Below are positions 7,411-14,965 of a DNA stretch of 18,596 nt, one piece after another. Origin of the DNA: JBBIRT01 sp037441725. Its GTDB lineage: Bacteria > Desulfobacterota > BSN033 > UBA1163. Position numbers and translations under genes: made by a program. Positions within the stretch are counted from its first letter, which is position 1; each line of letters opens with the position of its first letter. The stretch lies in contig JBBIRT010000063.1 in the NCBI GenBank assembly GCA_037441725.1, positions 1 to 18,596 of the forward strand. The letters are read 5' to 3'. A model generated the notes under the pieces. It ran no database searches and had not been told where the DNA came from. It saw only the letters and a program-made list of their open reading frames with translations.

Positions 7411-7931
7411 TTCCGTCTCACCTCAGCCAAAGAACGGATTAAGTTTGCAAGAAGCATTAAGGCCATCATGCCAGCACTAATAGAGAGAGATAGCATAAAA
7501 GGGGAATAGGGAAGCTCGAGGGTATCCGTGACGTTCCCGCGGGGGAGTAAAAAATATTTTTTTGCGAGTAAGAACATTTGCCAGGAAATCAAAGAAAAAC
7601 CAACCAGACCAAGAAAGGTGGCCATAATATTTATCATCAGCTTCACTCTCTTAGAAAATCGTTCTAATAGAATGGTGATACTGATATGTGCCTTCTCCAT
7701 TTGGCAATATCCCAATCCCCAGGTGCCAGCACAAACGAGCAAAAGGCCTACAAGCTCCCAGGTGCCTTTAATCGGATGGTTAAAAAAATAACGCCCCACC
7801 ACGTCTGCAACGGTCAGCAACATCATGGCAGCCAAAACAATGGCTGCAATCATTGCCAAACCAGTACTTATGGATTTCAGTCCTCTTTCAACTTTTGTGA
7901 ACAGTTTCATCGTCCTAAAAAGACTACTCAA
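7407..7931 (-). CDS. dctQ: TRAP transporter small permease subunit, DctQ family
   Basis: 174 aa with four hydrophobic helices (about 20-45, 57-75, 98-118 and 142-165) and the DctQ landmarks DVVGRYFFNHPIKGTWEL and EKAHISI. It pairs with DctM in the membrane. The longest frame starts at TTG (7931), 10 nt after the DctP stop, with a poor ribosome site. ATG at 7910 (MKLFTKVERG) is equally plausible and would give a 167-aa protein. A six-codon-scale frame (ATG AAA ACG ATT GAG TAG) starts at the DctP stop and overlaps the TTG, so translation may pass on by reinitiation. It overlaps DctM by 4 nt. Confidence 0.88.
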   Translation of the reverse strand: MSSLFRTMKLFTKVERGLKSISTGLAMIAAIVLAAMMLLTVADVVGRYFFNHPIKGTWELVGLLLVCAGTWGLGYCQMEKAHISITILLERFSKRVKLMINIMATFLGLVGFSLISWQMFLLAKKYFLLPRGNVTDTLELPYSPFMLSLSISAGMMALMLLANLIRSLAEVRRK

Positions 7932-7941
7932 TCGTTTTCAT

Positions 7942-8988
7942 TTACTTCCAGGCCCTATCTGCAGAGTCCTTCCAGAAATTAAAGATTTCCCTCGCTTCTT
8001 TTACCCCTGACGCCTCTATTTCTTTAATCCATTCCTCCCATAACCCCTTAAATTGGTCCTCCCAAAGCCTTCTCTCTTCTTTATTCGCAGTGATTTTCAT
8101 GCCTCTATCGGTCATCTCCTTCCAGGATCTTCTGTTGAGGTCTGCAAGGGCCTGGTGAGATCTTCTGGCTCCTTCCATAGCGAGTTCTTTCATGATCTTT
8201 TGGTCCTGCGGGGAGATTTTATTCCAAGTGCCTTTATTGATGACAATTGGATGTCCACCTCCCCCAAAGGGAATATCAAGGATATAATCTGAGACTTCAT
8301 AAAGCTTGAAATCATAGACTGCACTGATGGCTGCGAAAGTAGCCTGGGTCACTCCAGTTTGAAGTTTTTCATAGGCCTTTGGAGGTAGGTCCATCACTGG
8401 GGCTGCTCCTAACTTTGCCATCAGATCCATCCTGATCCCACTGCTTCCAATTTTCATTCCCTTTACATCTGCCGGGACACGGATGGGTTTTCCCTTGCAA
8501 ACCAAGTAGGATTGGGAGTAGATCACATAAAAGAACAGCTCACCAAAGTCTTTATATTCAGCCGCTGCAGCCGGATATCTTTTTAAAAGCTCAAAAAAGG
8601 TATTCATATGGGCTGTGTTTGCTTCCAGGGTGTCATCAGGGAAACCAGCCCCTGGAAGGACAGTTAAGGCACTGATTTGAAATGATTTTCGATGAACCCC
8701 TGTACTGAGCATATACATATCACATACTCCAGTGAGGACATTTTGAAGGGCTGCTGCCTGTGTGCTCAAAGAGCTGGCTGGATACATCTGAACGGTTACT
8801 CGGCCTTCTGTTCGCTTGGTCACTTCCTCGGCCCACCAGTGCTGGCCCACAACCGGAGGCATATGAGGAGGGAGGTCTGTACCATATCTGATTACGATCT
8901 GTTTTTGAGCAGAGGCCTTATCAGCCAAGATTAAGAAGACAGAAAGACTTACACTGACAACGATAAGAAAGATCCCTAATTTCTTCAT
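7942..8988 (-). CDS. dctP: TRAP transporter solute-binding protein, DctP family
   Basis: 348-aa periplasmic ligand-binding protein. Seen: a signal peptide (residues 1-27, cleavage after ASA), then QKQIVIRYGTDLPPHMP and the DctP hallmarks WWAEEVTKRTEGRVTVQMYP, then GVCDMYMLSTGVHRKSF. Also present are the strand with KGMKIGSSG plus R, and LPPKAYEKLQTGVTQA, the region where DctP proteins carry the ligand-binding Arg and the domain hinge. The MPPVVGQHWW N-terminal loop is typical of TRAP proteins for larger carboxylates, but this does not fix the ligand. The ATG at 8988 has a strong GGAGGT. It lies 69 nt downstream of the flavoprotein gene. Confidence 0.93.
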   Translation of the reverse strand: MKKLGIFLIVVSVSLSVFLILADKASAQKQIVIRYGTDLPPHMPPVVGQHWWAEEVTKRTEGRVTVQMYPASSLSTQAAALQNVLTGVCDMYMLSTGVHRKSFQISALTVLPGAGFPDDTLEANTAHMNTFFELLKRYPAAAAEYKDFGELFFYVIYSQSYLVCKGKPIRVPADVKGMKIGSSGIRMDLMAKLGAAPVMDLPPKAYEKLQTGVTQATFAAISAVYDFKLYEVSDYILDIPFGGGGHPIVINKGTWNKISPQDQKIMKELAMEGARRSHQALADLNRRSWKEMTDRGMKITANKEERRLWEDQFKGLWEEWIKEIEASGVKEAREIFNFWKDSADRAWK

Positions 8989-9030
8989 TTTTTTCTACCT
9001 CCTCGTATAATGTATTTGGATGATTGGAAT

Positions 9031-9050
9031 GGACCCTTATAGCAGGTCCC
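9031..9050 (-). promoter_or_regulatory. Small hairpin / possible internal extended -10 before dctP
   Basis: GGACC (9031-9035) pairs with GGTCC (9045-9049), and on the minus strand the loop carries TGCTATAAG, a fair extended -10. It could give dctP some independent expression or act as a processing stem. No good -35 was found. Low confidence. Confidence 0.25.
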
Positions 9051-9057
9051 TAATGAT

Positions 9058-10572
9058 TTATCCTTTTTCTGCTGCTGCGTACATCCCTGCAAGTCGGCCA
9101 GTGGTCCAGGCCATTCCATGGGTGAGGCCTGGGCACATTGTGGGGTAATCGACTGCAAAGCGGTTTCCAACGGTGTTTCCAGCTAAGTATAATCCAGGGA
9201 TTACTTTCCCATTGGCATCTAAAGGTTGAAGATTGATATTTGTATGTAGACCTCCCAAAACGACTAAGAACTCCTGTTGGATCATGGCAGCAAAAAAGGG
9301 CGGTTTTTCAATGGTTGTCATTCGGTCAGCACGTTTTCCGAAATCCAGATCCCTGCCCAATCTGGCCAGCTGGTTATATCGATCAATGGTAGCCCTGAAC
9401 GTTTTCCAAGGAATATCGATCTTCCGTGCTAACTTTTCAAGGCTGTTTGCCTTGATTGCTCCTTCCTCAACCCGTGCTCGAATCACGTTGTTCACTACAT
9501 AGAATTTTCCCAATCCTACGCCCATCCGGGGTAATTCTTCTTCCCACTTACTGTCGAATATCTGCCATACCTTTTTACCTGGTTGACGAACGAGGGAGTT
9601 AGCGATACTCTGACCAGGGACATCTTCATTTTCATAGCGTTCCCCATTGATGTTCACTCGTAGAAACGCGCCATTCCCTAAAGGTCCCACTGTGGCATGG
9701 GCCACAGGAGCATGGGGAGCTGGTTCCATCACTGCTCCTATCCACATGGCCATCAGATGTCCATCACCGGTGTTTAATGGTTCTGGAGCAGCCCTAAGAT
9801 TTTCATTTGCTTTCATGTAGATGTTATTGGTTCGTGCTACCTCTGCAGCAGGAGCACAATATTTTTCCATCATCTCAGGGTTATTCCCATAATCTCCTGT
9901 ACATAGGACGACGGCCTTATGGGCGTTGAATTGAATGTATCTCCCTCTATGGTCCCGAGCTATTACACCCGTCACCCGACCATTGCTCCGCCTAATCAAT
10001 TGTATGGCTCTGGTCTGGTAACGAATCTCTGCTCCAAGTCTCAAGGTATGTTCTTGGACACAGTTTAATAACAGGCTGTGGTTTAACTCCCTGCTCCCTT
10101 TGTAACTCTGCCAATGACAAACAGGATACTCCGGATAATACTCTTTCTTCAAATTAAAATTAGGTGGGCGAGGCCACTGGTACATGAGGGTTTCAATCCC
10201 TTCACGATCTGTCATATCCATCAGCCAATCCATCACGGTACCGCTATGGTTCGCCCATAATCTGTAGAACCTCTGGTCAGGCTTGTTTCCTGCCCATTTC
10301 ATGAGCTGGAGGCAGACATCATCCTTGTCAACCTTGATACCCAATTTTTTCTGAAGCCTGCTATCGATGGCGGCAATATGTCCTCCCCCCCACCGGAAGG
10401 TGGTGTGTTTATCAATCTGGATGACTTTAGCTCCAGCTTGAGATGCTGATAAGGCAGCCGCTTTCCCTGACGTCCCAGCGCCTACGACCACCACATCTGT
10501 GGTGATGGTCTCTTCTATTTCTTTGGATGAAATTGGGGGAGGGGGAGTTTCAAAAGCTTTCTTTTCAGACAT
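9058..10572 (-). CDS. FAD-dependent oxidoreductase, FAD_binding_2 (fumarate reductase / ketosteroid dehydrogenase-like)
   Basis: 504 aa. Seen: a Pro-rich N-terminal tail (about 1-24) without a signal peptide, the Rossmann FAD motif GAGTSG (31-36) with acidic Asp54 closing the second strand, the GGG loop (62-64), and the second FAD strand VVLCTGDYGNNPEMM. The capping domain lies between. The C-terminus GLYLAGNTVGNRF..DYPTMCPG (about 460-482) resembles the YPGPG region of 3-ketosteroid dehydrogenases rather than the typical fumarate-reductase ending. No heme motif is present, so it is probably cytoplasmic and takes or gives electrons through another carrier. It precedes the TRAP genes by 69 nt on the same strand, so it probably acts on the imported carboxylate, reducing or forming an activated C=C bond. 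The substrate is unknown. The ATG has AGGATC close by, and a stronger AAGGAG too far upstream. Confidence 0.85.
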   Translation of the reverse strand: MSEKKAFETPPPPISSKEIEETITTDVVVVGAGTSGKAAALSASQAGAKVIQIDKHTTFRWGGGHIAAIDSRLQKKLGIKVDKDDVCLQLMKWAGNKPDQRFYRLWANHSGTVMDWLMDMTDREGIETLMYQWPRPPNFNLKKEYYPEYPVCHWQSYKGSRELNHSLLLNCVQEHTLRLGAEIRYQTRAIQLIRRSNGRVTGVIARDHRGRYIQFNAHKAVVLCTGDYGNNPEMMEKYCAPAAEVARTNNIYMKANENLRAAPEPLNTGDGHLMAMWIGAVMEPAPHAPVAHATVGPLGNGAFLRVNINGERYENEDVPGQSIANSLVRQPGKKVWQIFDSKWEEELPRMGVGLGKFYVVNNVIRARVEEGAIKANSLEKLARKIDIPWKTFRATIDRYNQLARLGRDLDFGKRADRMTTIEKPPFFAAMIQQEFLVVLGGLHTNINLQPLDANGKVIPGLYLAGNTVGNRFAVDYPTMCPGLTHGMAWTTGRLAGMYAAAEKG

Positions 10573-10606
10573 TTGATCCTATCTTTTCTAATCTCCTTAG
10601 GATGAT

Positions 10607-10628
10607 ATTGATCGGTTGGTCGATCAAT
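10607..10628. promoter_or_regulatory. Putative operator: ATTGATCG-N6-CGATCAAT
   Basis: A perfect 8-bp inverted repeat with a 6-bp spacer (10607-10614 and 10621-10628), 35 nt upstream of the flavoprotein start. The size and TTGATCG half-site fit a dimeric repressor such as a TetR-family protein. It overlaps or lies just downstream of the putative -10, where binding would block transcription. No regulator gene is adjacent. Confidence 0.5.
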
Positions 10629-10657
10629 CGAGTATCATAACTATAAAAACTTGTCAA
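10629..10657 (-). promoter_or_regulatory. Putative promoter of the flavoprotein-TRAP unit
   Basis: On the minus strand a perfect TTGACA (plus 10652-10657) is followed after 17 nt by TACTCG, a poor -10 (3 of 6). Repression or activation through the adjacent inverted repeat would fit such a promoter. The -35 is convincing, the -10 is not. Confidence 0.35.
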
Positions 10658-10767
10658 GAAAAATTTAAAAGGAGCCCTGAAAAAATCCTTGAAAAACTGA
10701 AGAGATAAGGATCTAACCCTCCGAAGAAGGACATTTATCATTTAAACGGGAGGTTTAAGGGGGTAGA

Positions 10768-12096
10768 TTAAGCCTTGACGATCTTCTTCCTCCATTGATT
10801 CATTCCCTTCGTCACGTTTCTTGTGTCGATGATCAGTGGTGAGTGTTTCACAACCCATGAATAATCGATACAAGTATGATCAGTCACGACAACAGCGGCG
10901 TCAATTTTTTGAAGCAGGGTTTGAGTCAGAGGAGTGGATTTCATTTTAAAATCGTATCTCCTGAAAGAAGGAAGTACTGGGATATAGGGATCGTGATAGT
11001 AAAGGATGGCCCCTTTATTCCTAAGAAGTTCCATGATGGCTAAGGCCGGGGATTCTCTTGGGTCATCCACATCCTTTTTATAGGCAATCCCAAGGATCAA
11101 TATCTTTGAGCCTTTCAAACTTTTCCCTCTCACATTCAGGGCATCTTGAATCTTTCCCACGACATAGTAGGGAACATGAACATTGATTTCACCTGCAAGG
11201 AAGATAAACCTTGTTGTAAAATCGTATTCCCTGGCCTTCCAGGAGAGGTAAAAAGGGTCAATAGGAATACAATGCCCTCCCATCCCTGGACCTGGGTAAA
11301 ATGGAGAATATCCAAACGGTTTTGTACTGGCTGCTTCAATCACTTCCCAGATATCGATTCCCATCCGATCGGTCAACATTTTCAATTCATTCACCAGGGC
11401 AATATTGACGCTTCGATAGATGTTTTCAAGGAGCTTGGTCAGTTCTGCTACCCGAGTGGATGATACAGGGACTACCTTCTGAACAATTTGACTATAGAGG
11501 GAGGTGACTACTTTTTTACATAAAGGGGTCACTCCTGAAACGATCTTTGGAATTTGATGGGTGGTGAATCTTTTATTTCCAGGGTCCTCCCTCTCCGGAG
11601 AATAGGCTAAAAAGTAGTCTTTACCCACTTTCAACCCTGTAGACTCCAACTTTGGAAGGATCAATTCTTCGGTCGTCCCTGGATATGTGGTACTTTCAAG
11701 AATGATGAGTTGACCCCTCTTCAATTCTTTTTGTATCGATTCGGTGGTCCTTTCAATATACTGAAGATCGGGCTCCATCTTTTCCGTCAATGGAGTAGGG
11801 ACACAGATGAGAATACAATCAGGTTCACCGAGGCGGGTAAAGTCATTGGTAACCTCCAAGAGATCGTTATGGATCCATTTGGAGATTTGGGAGGAAGGGA
11901 TAGATTTTAAATAGCTCTTCCCCGCTTTCAATATGGAGACCTTTTTAGGGTCAATATCAAATCCTAAAACATTAAAATTTTCTTCACAAAATCTTAAGAC
12001 CAGGGGAAGCCCAACATAGCCTAACCCAATGATTCCTATCAGAGCCTTCTTTTTATGAATTTTCTGGATGAGTTGGTCAACGATTTTATCTTTCAT
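10768..12096 (-). CDS. wbpA: Nucleotide-sugar dehydrogenase, UDP-N-acetylglucosamine/mannosamine 6-dehydrogenase (WbpA/WecC family)
   Basis: 442 aa, oxidises the C6 hydroxyl of a UDP-N-acetylhexosamine to the uronic acid with two NAD+. Seen: the N-terminal Rossmann motif GLGYVGLPL (24-32) with acidic Asp47/Asp49 for NAD ribose, the central CVPTP (98-102), ESTTYPGTT (134-142), SPERxDPGN (166-174), and a third-domain motif GILIL-type strand at ILILGIAYKKDVDDPRES. The catalytic Cys276 sits in GMGGHCIPIDPFYLSWKARE, which matches WbpA-type enzymes more closely than simple UDP-glucose dehydrogenases. The ATG at 12096 has AGAGGG upstream. It lies 65 nt after a DegT-family aminotransferase on the same strand, as in routes to UDP-diacetamido-uronic acids for O-antigen or capsule. 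The oxidoreductase and acetyltransferase of that route are not in the window. Confidence 0.88.
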   Translation of the reverse strand: MKDKIVDQLIQKIHKKKALIGIIGLGYVGLPLVLRFCEENFNVLGFDIDPKKVSILKAGKSYLKSIPSSQISKWIHNDLLEVTNDFTRLGEPDCILICVPTPLTEKMEPDLQYIERTTESIQKELKRGQLIILESTTYPGTTEELILPKLESTGLKVGKDYFLAYSPEREDPGNKRFTTHQIPKIVSGVTPLCKKVVTSLYSQIVQKVVPVSSTRVAELTKLLENIYRSVNIALVNELKMLTDRMGIDIWEVIEAASTKPFGYSPFYPGPGMGGHCIPIDPFYLSWKAREYDFTTRFIFLAGEINVHVPYYVVGKIQDALNVRGKSLKGSKILILGIAYKKDVDDPRESPALAIMELLRNKGAILYYHDPYIPVLPSFRRYDFKMKSTPLTQTLLQKIDAAVVVTDHTCIDYSWVVKHSPLIIDTRNVTKGMNQWRKKIVKA

Positions 12097-12161
12097 CTTT
12101 ATCCCTCTCGGTGAAAGGATATGGGATTTGTTGTTTTAAAGGGATGGTCCTGATCATCCAT

Positions 12162-13298
12162 TTATTTCCGATAGAAATCTTTGATTCGATCGACCACATA
12201 GTCTTGTTGATCATCTGTCATTTCAGGGTAGATGGGAAGGGCCAAGACCTCCTCAGAAGCTTTCTCTGAATTTGGAAGGTCTCCCCGATGATATCTTAGA
12301 GATGAATAACACTCTTGCAGATGAAGGGGTACTGGATAATAGACATCCGTGCCAATTCCCTTCTCTTTTAGGAATTGTCGCAATTGATCCCTTTTGGGAG
12401 CACGGATCACAAATTGATGAAAGATGTGGCGGTTATAATATTGAATGATGGGAAGCCTGATCCCCTCAATTGAAGAGAGGATATCTTTGAATAATACTTG
12501 GTAACGCTCTGCTTTCCTCTGTCTCGCCTCAATCCATTTTTCAAGGTATTTAAATTTCACTAAGAGGATTGCTGCCTGGAGGGTATCCAACCGACTATTG
12601 ATGCCAATCCATTTATGATAATATTTGGGCTGGCTTCCATGAACCCTCAGCAAACGGATCTTTTCTGCCCATTGGATATGATTTGTTACAATCATCCCTG
12701 CGTCGCCAAAAGCACCTAAATTTTTTGTTGGATAGAATGAAAAACATCCTAAATCTCCTAACTGGCCTGCCCGACGGGCCTCTGAATGGGACTCAGGTTT
12801 ATATTCGGCTCCTAAGGCCTGTGCAGCATCCTCAATGATAAAAATCCCTTTCTCTCTGGCAAGTTTGAGGATAGGGTTCATATCAGCACATTGTCCAAAG
12901 AGATGGACAGGGAGGATGGCTTTGGTCTTTGAAGTGATCTTTTCTTCGATTTTGGATGGGTTGATATTATAGGTCTCTAAATCGATGTCGACAAATACCG
13001 GGGTCGCCCCAACGCGAGAGACAGCACCAGCCGTGGCAAAGAAAGTGAAAGGGGGAAGAAGAACCTCATCTTCTGGACCGATCCCTAACCCCATTAAAGA
13101 AAGGAGGAGGGCATCTGAGCCTGAGGCGACACCAATCGCAAATTGGGTTCCACAATATTGGGCAATGGTTTCTTCCAATTTTTGTACCTGAGCTCCCAGG
13201 ATGAACTGTTGGGTCTGAAAGACTTCATCCATGGCAGATTTAATTTCCTCTTCAATCAATTTAAATTGAACGGATAAATCAAAAAATGGGACTTTCAC
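12162..13298 (-). CDS. DegT/DnrJ/EryC1/StrS-family sugar aminotransferase
   Basis: 378 aa PLP-dependent enzyme, usual length, that aminates a keto sugar nucleotide. Seen: N-terminal VPFFDL with Q(Q)FILG, GVASGSDALLLSL (phosphate-binding Gly/Ser), PPFTFFATAGAV (85-93 plus), IIEDAAQALGAEY with the PLP-ring Asp157, and the Schiff-base Lys192 in SFYPTKNLGAFGDAG. A loop at 168-179 (PESHSEARRAG) is about six residues longer than the usual KGRRVGSLGD-type turn. The start is GTG at 13298 with only a GGGG-type site. With the WbpA-like dehydrogenase just downstream, the 3-keto UDP-uronic acid is a reasonable substrate (WbpE role), but this is inferred from context. Confidence 0.88.
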   Translation of the reverse strand: MKVPFFDLSVQFKLIEEEIKSAMDEVFQTQQFILGAQVQKLEETIAQYCGTQFAIGVASGSDALLLSLMGLGIGPEDEVLLPPFTFFATAGAVSRVGATPVFVDIDLETYNINPSKIEEKITSKTKAILPVHLFGQCADMNPILKLAREKGIFIIEDAAQALGAEYKPESHSEARRAGQLGDLGCFSFYPTKNLGAFGDAGMIVTNHIQWAEKIRLLRVHGSQPKYYHKWIGINSRLDTLQAAILLVKFKYLEKWIEARQRKAERYQVLFKDILSSIEGIRLPIIQYYNRHIFHQFVIRAPKRDQLRQFLKEKGIGTDVYYPVPLHLQECYSSLRYHRGDLPNSEKASEEVLALPIYPEMTDDQQDYVVDRIKDFYRK

Positions 13299-13359
13299 GA
13301 AAGGCCCCTAAGTCAAAGGATAGAGATAATGAGATTCAAATTAAGATAAAAAAAAAGGA

Positions 13360-13388
13360 TAGTCAAGGCCATTTTTCACCGTTATAAT
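13360..13388 (+). promoter_or_regulatory. trmJ: Promoter of trmJ, placed for a near-leaderless transcript
   Basis: TATAAT (13383-13388) is a perfect -10, with TAGTCA (13360-13365; 4 of 6 to TTGACA) 17 nt upstream. Transcription would start about 7 nt after the -10, at or within 1-2 nt of the ATG at 13396. Confidence 0.5.
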
Positions 13389-13395
13389 AAGGAGG

Positions 13396-14130
13396 ATGGA
13401 AAGAAGAATCAATCTGGATTCCATTTCGGTGATCTTGGTCAGACCCAAATTTTCAGAAAATATTGGGTCCGTGGCAAGGGCCATGAAAAACATGGGAATT
13501 AAGAAGTTGGTGATTGTTAACGGATCATCTCCATTACACCCTAATGCTTATAAGTTGGCCTCTGGAGCTGAAGATATTTTGGAGAGGTCAGAAGAATTTA
13601 TGACCCTAAAGGAGGCGGTTTCAGAAATCAGATGCCTGGTTGGCATGACCTCACGAGAAGGAAAGGAGAGAAGCCCCTTACTCACCCCTGAGGACTTAGC
13701 TAAGAGACTCATTCCCATCTCCTTAAAAAATTCCATCGGTTTGGTCTTTGGATCTGAGAGGGAGGGTTTGACCAATGATGAGCTCTCCCTCTGTCACCTT
13801 TATGTTAAAATTCCATCCAATGAGTCCTTTCCATCTCTTAATCTCTCTCAGGCTGTCGTGGTGATAGGTTATGAATTATTCAAAGCCTCCACTAACATTC
13901 AAAGAGAATTTGGTCCATTAGCCCAAGCTGAGCAGTTGGAGAGGATGTTCGAGCATATGCAGGATACTCTTATTCATATTGGCTTCCTCGATCCACGTCA
14001 TCCAAAGAGAATCATGCGGGTGCTGCGGAAACTATTTGGAAGAAGCCAGATGGATGAAAGAGAGGTCCGTATTCTCCAAGGGATATGGAGTCAAGTCGAT
14101 CGGTTAGGGAGAGAAAAAAAGGTTGGTTGA
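13396..14130 (+). CDS. trmJ: tRNA (cytidine/uridine-32-2'-O)-methyltransferase TrmJ (SPOUT/SpoU family)
   Basis: 244 aa, methylates the 2'-OH of nucleotide 32 in the tRNA anticodon loop using SAM. Seen: all three SPOUT motifs, namely RPKFSENIGSVARAMKNMG (16-34), LVFGSEREGLTNDEL (116-130) and SFPSLNLSQAVVV (144-156), which form the knotted SAM site. A C-terminal helical extension of ~80 residues is typical of TrmJ. The ATG directly abuts GGAGG (13391-13395), too close for it to serve as the Shine-Dalgarno, and a perfect -10 lies 7 nt before the ATG. Either the mRNA is leaderless or a non-ATG codon a little downstream is used. It stands alone on this strand, divergent from the aminotransferase and convergent with the slipin gene. 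Confidence 0.92.
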   Translation: MERRINLDSISVILVRPKFSENIGSVARAMKNMGIKKLVIVNGSSPLHPNAYKLASGAEDILERSEEFMTLKEAVSEIRCLVGMTSREGKERSPLLTPEDLAKRLIPISLKNSIGLVFGSEREGLTNDELSLCHLYVKIPSNESFPSLNLSQAVVVIGYELFKASTNIQREFGPLAQAEQLERMFEHMQDTLIHIGFLDPRHPKRIMRVLRKLFGRSQMDEREVRILQGIWSQVDRLGREKKVG

Positions 14131-14193
14131 GGTTTAAAGTGTTAAGTTCGGTTCACTCTTCAATCCTCCTTCTCCAACCTTAAACCTCCAACC
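14119..14193. terminator. Bidirectional terminator between trmJ and slipin genes
   Basis: GGTTGAGGTTTAA (14125-14137) pairs with TTAAACCTCCAACC (14180-14193) with one bulge. An alternative pairing joins AAGGTTGG (14119-14126) to CCAACCTT (14174-14181). A pyrimidine-rich run with TTATTTCTTC follows on the plus side. It overlaps the trmJ stop and ends just before the slipin stop, so it can serve both convergent genes. Confidence 0.55.
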
Positions 14194-14194
14194 C

Positions 14195-14953
14195 TTATTT
14201 CTTCTCTAAGAATGGTTTTAAGAGATCAATTGGTACAGGGAAGATGGTCGTAGAGTTTTTCTCAGTGGCCACTTCGGTCAGGGTCTGAAGAAATCTTAGT
14301 TGAAGGGCTGCGGGGTTGGCACTGATCACATTGGCAGCCTGGGCCAACTTTTCTGCTGCCTGAAATTCACCTTCCGCATGAATGACTTTTGCCCTTCGTT
14401 CCCTTTCTGCCTCGGCCTGGCGGGCAATAGCCCTTCGCATCTCTTCAGGAAGATCAACCTGCTTGGTTTCAACTAAAGAGACCTTGATGCCCCAAGGTTC
14501 TGTATGTTTATCTAAAATATCTTGGAGTTGAAGATTGATCTTCTCCCTTTGGGCCAGAAGTTCATCCAGTTCCATTTGACCCACCACACTTCGAAGGGTA
14601 GTCTGGGCCAATTGCTGGGTTGCATAAAGATAATTCTCAACCTCGACCACTGCCTTGTTTGGGTCAATGACCCTAAAATAGACCACCGCATTCACTTTGA
14701 TGGAAACATTGTCACGTGTGATGACATCCTGAGGGGGAATGTCCATGGTGACGGTTCGAAGGCTAATCCTGAGCATCTTATCGACCCCAGGGATGATAAA
14801 GAAGATACCTGGTCCTTTTGCTCCAATAAGCCTTCCTAAACGGAAGATGACCCCCCGTTCATATTCCCGTAAGATCTTGATGGCGGAGGCTGCAAGGATT
14901 AATAGAAAGATGATAAGAAAAAAAAGACCCGAAGGAAGACCCGAGATTCCCAT
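14195..14953 (-). CDS. Slipin / stomatin-like SPFH (band 7) membrane protein
   Basis: 252 aa, standard for prokaryotic slipins. Seen: one N-terminal membrane helix (about 7-26), then REYERGVIFRLGRL, GPGIFFIIPGVDKM and TMDIPPQDVITRDNVSIKVN, all SPFH signatures, followed by a coiled-coil rich in Glu/Arg/Ala (about 175-215) that drives oligomerisation. It is encoded 12 nt after the NfeD-type protease on the same strand. This is the classic pair in which the protease cleaves the C-terminal hydrophobic region of the stomatin partner, and both act in membrane-microdomain or membrane-protein quality control. The ATG at 14953 follows a good AAGGAGG. Confidence 0.92.
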   Translation of the reverse strand: MGISGLPSGLFFLIIFLLILAASAIKILREYERGVIFRLGRLIGAKGPGIFFIIPGVDKMLRISLRTVTMDIPPQDVITRDNVSIKVNAVVYFRVIDPNKAVVEVENYLYATQQLAQTTLRSVVGQMELDELLAQREKINLQLQDILDKHTEPWGIKVSLVETKQVDLPEEMRRAIARQAEAERERRAKVIHAEGEFQAAEKLAQAANVISANPAALQLRFLQTLTEVATEKNSTTIFPVPIDLLKPFLEKK

Positions 14954-14965
14954 AAGATTCCCTCC

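Noticed and set aside
10738..10760. TTTAAAC-GGGAG-GTTTAAG hairpin downstream of the WbpA-like gene
   Set aside because: Six AT-rich pairs and no T-tract; too weak to call a terminator.
11146..11463. 105-aa plus-strand frame opposite the WbpA-like gene
   Set aside because: Antisense shadow of a conserved enzyme; no ribosome site or recognisable domain.
12130..12161. GGATG/CATCC repeat between aminotransferase and dehydrogenase genes
   Set aside because: Only five pairs, and the two genes are probably co-transcribed, so no terminator was called.
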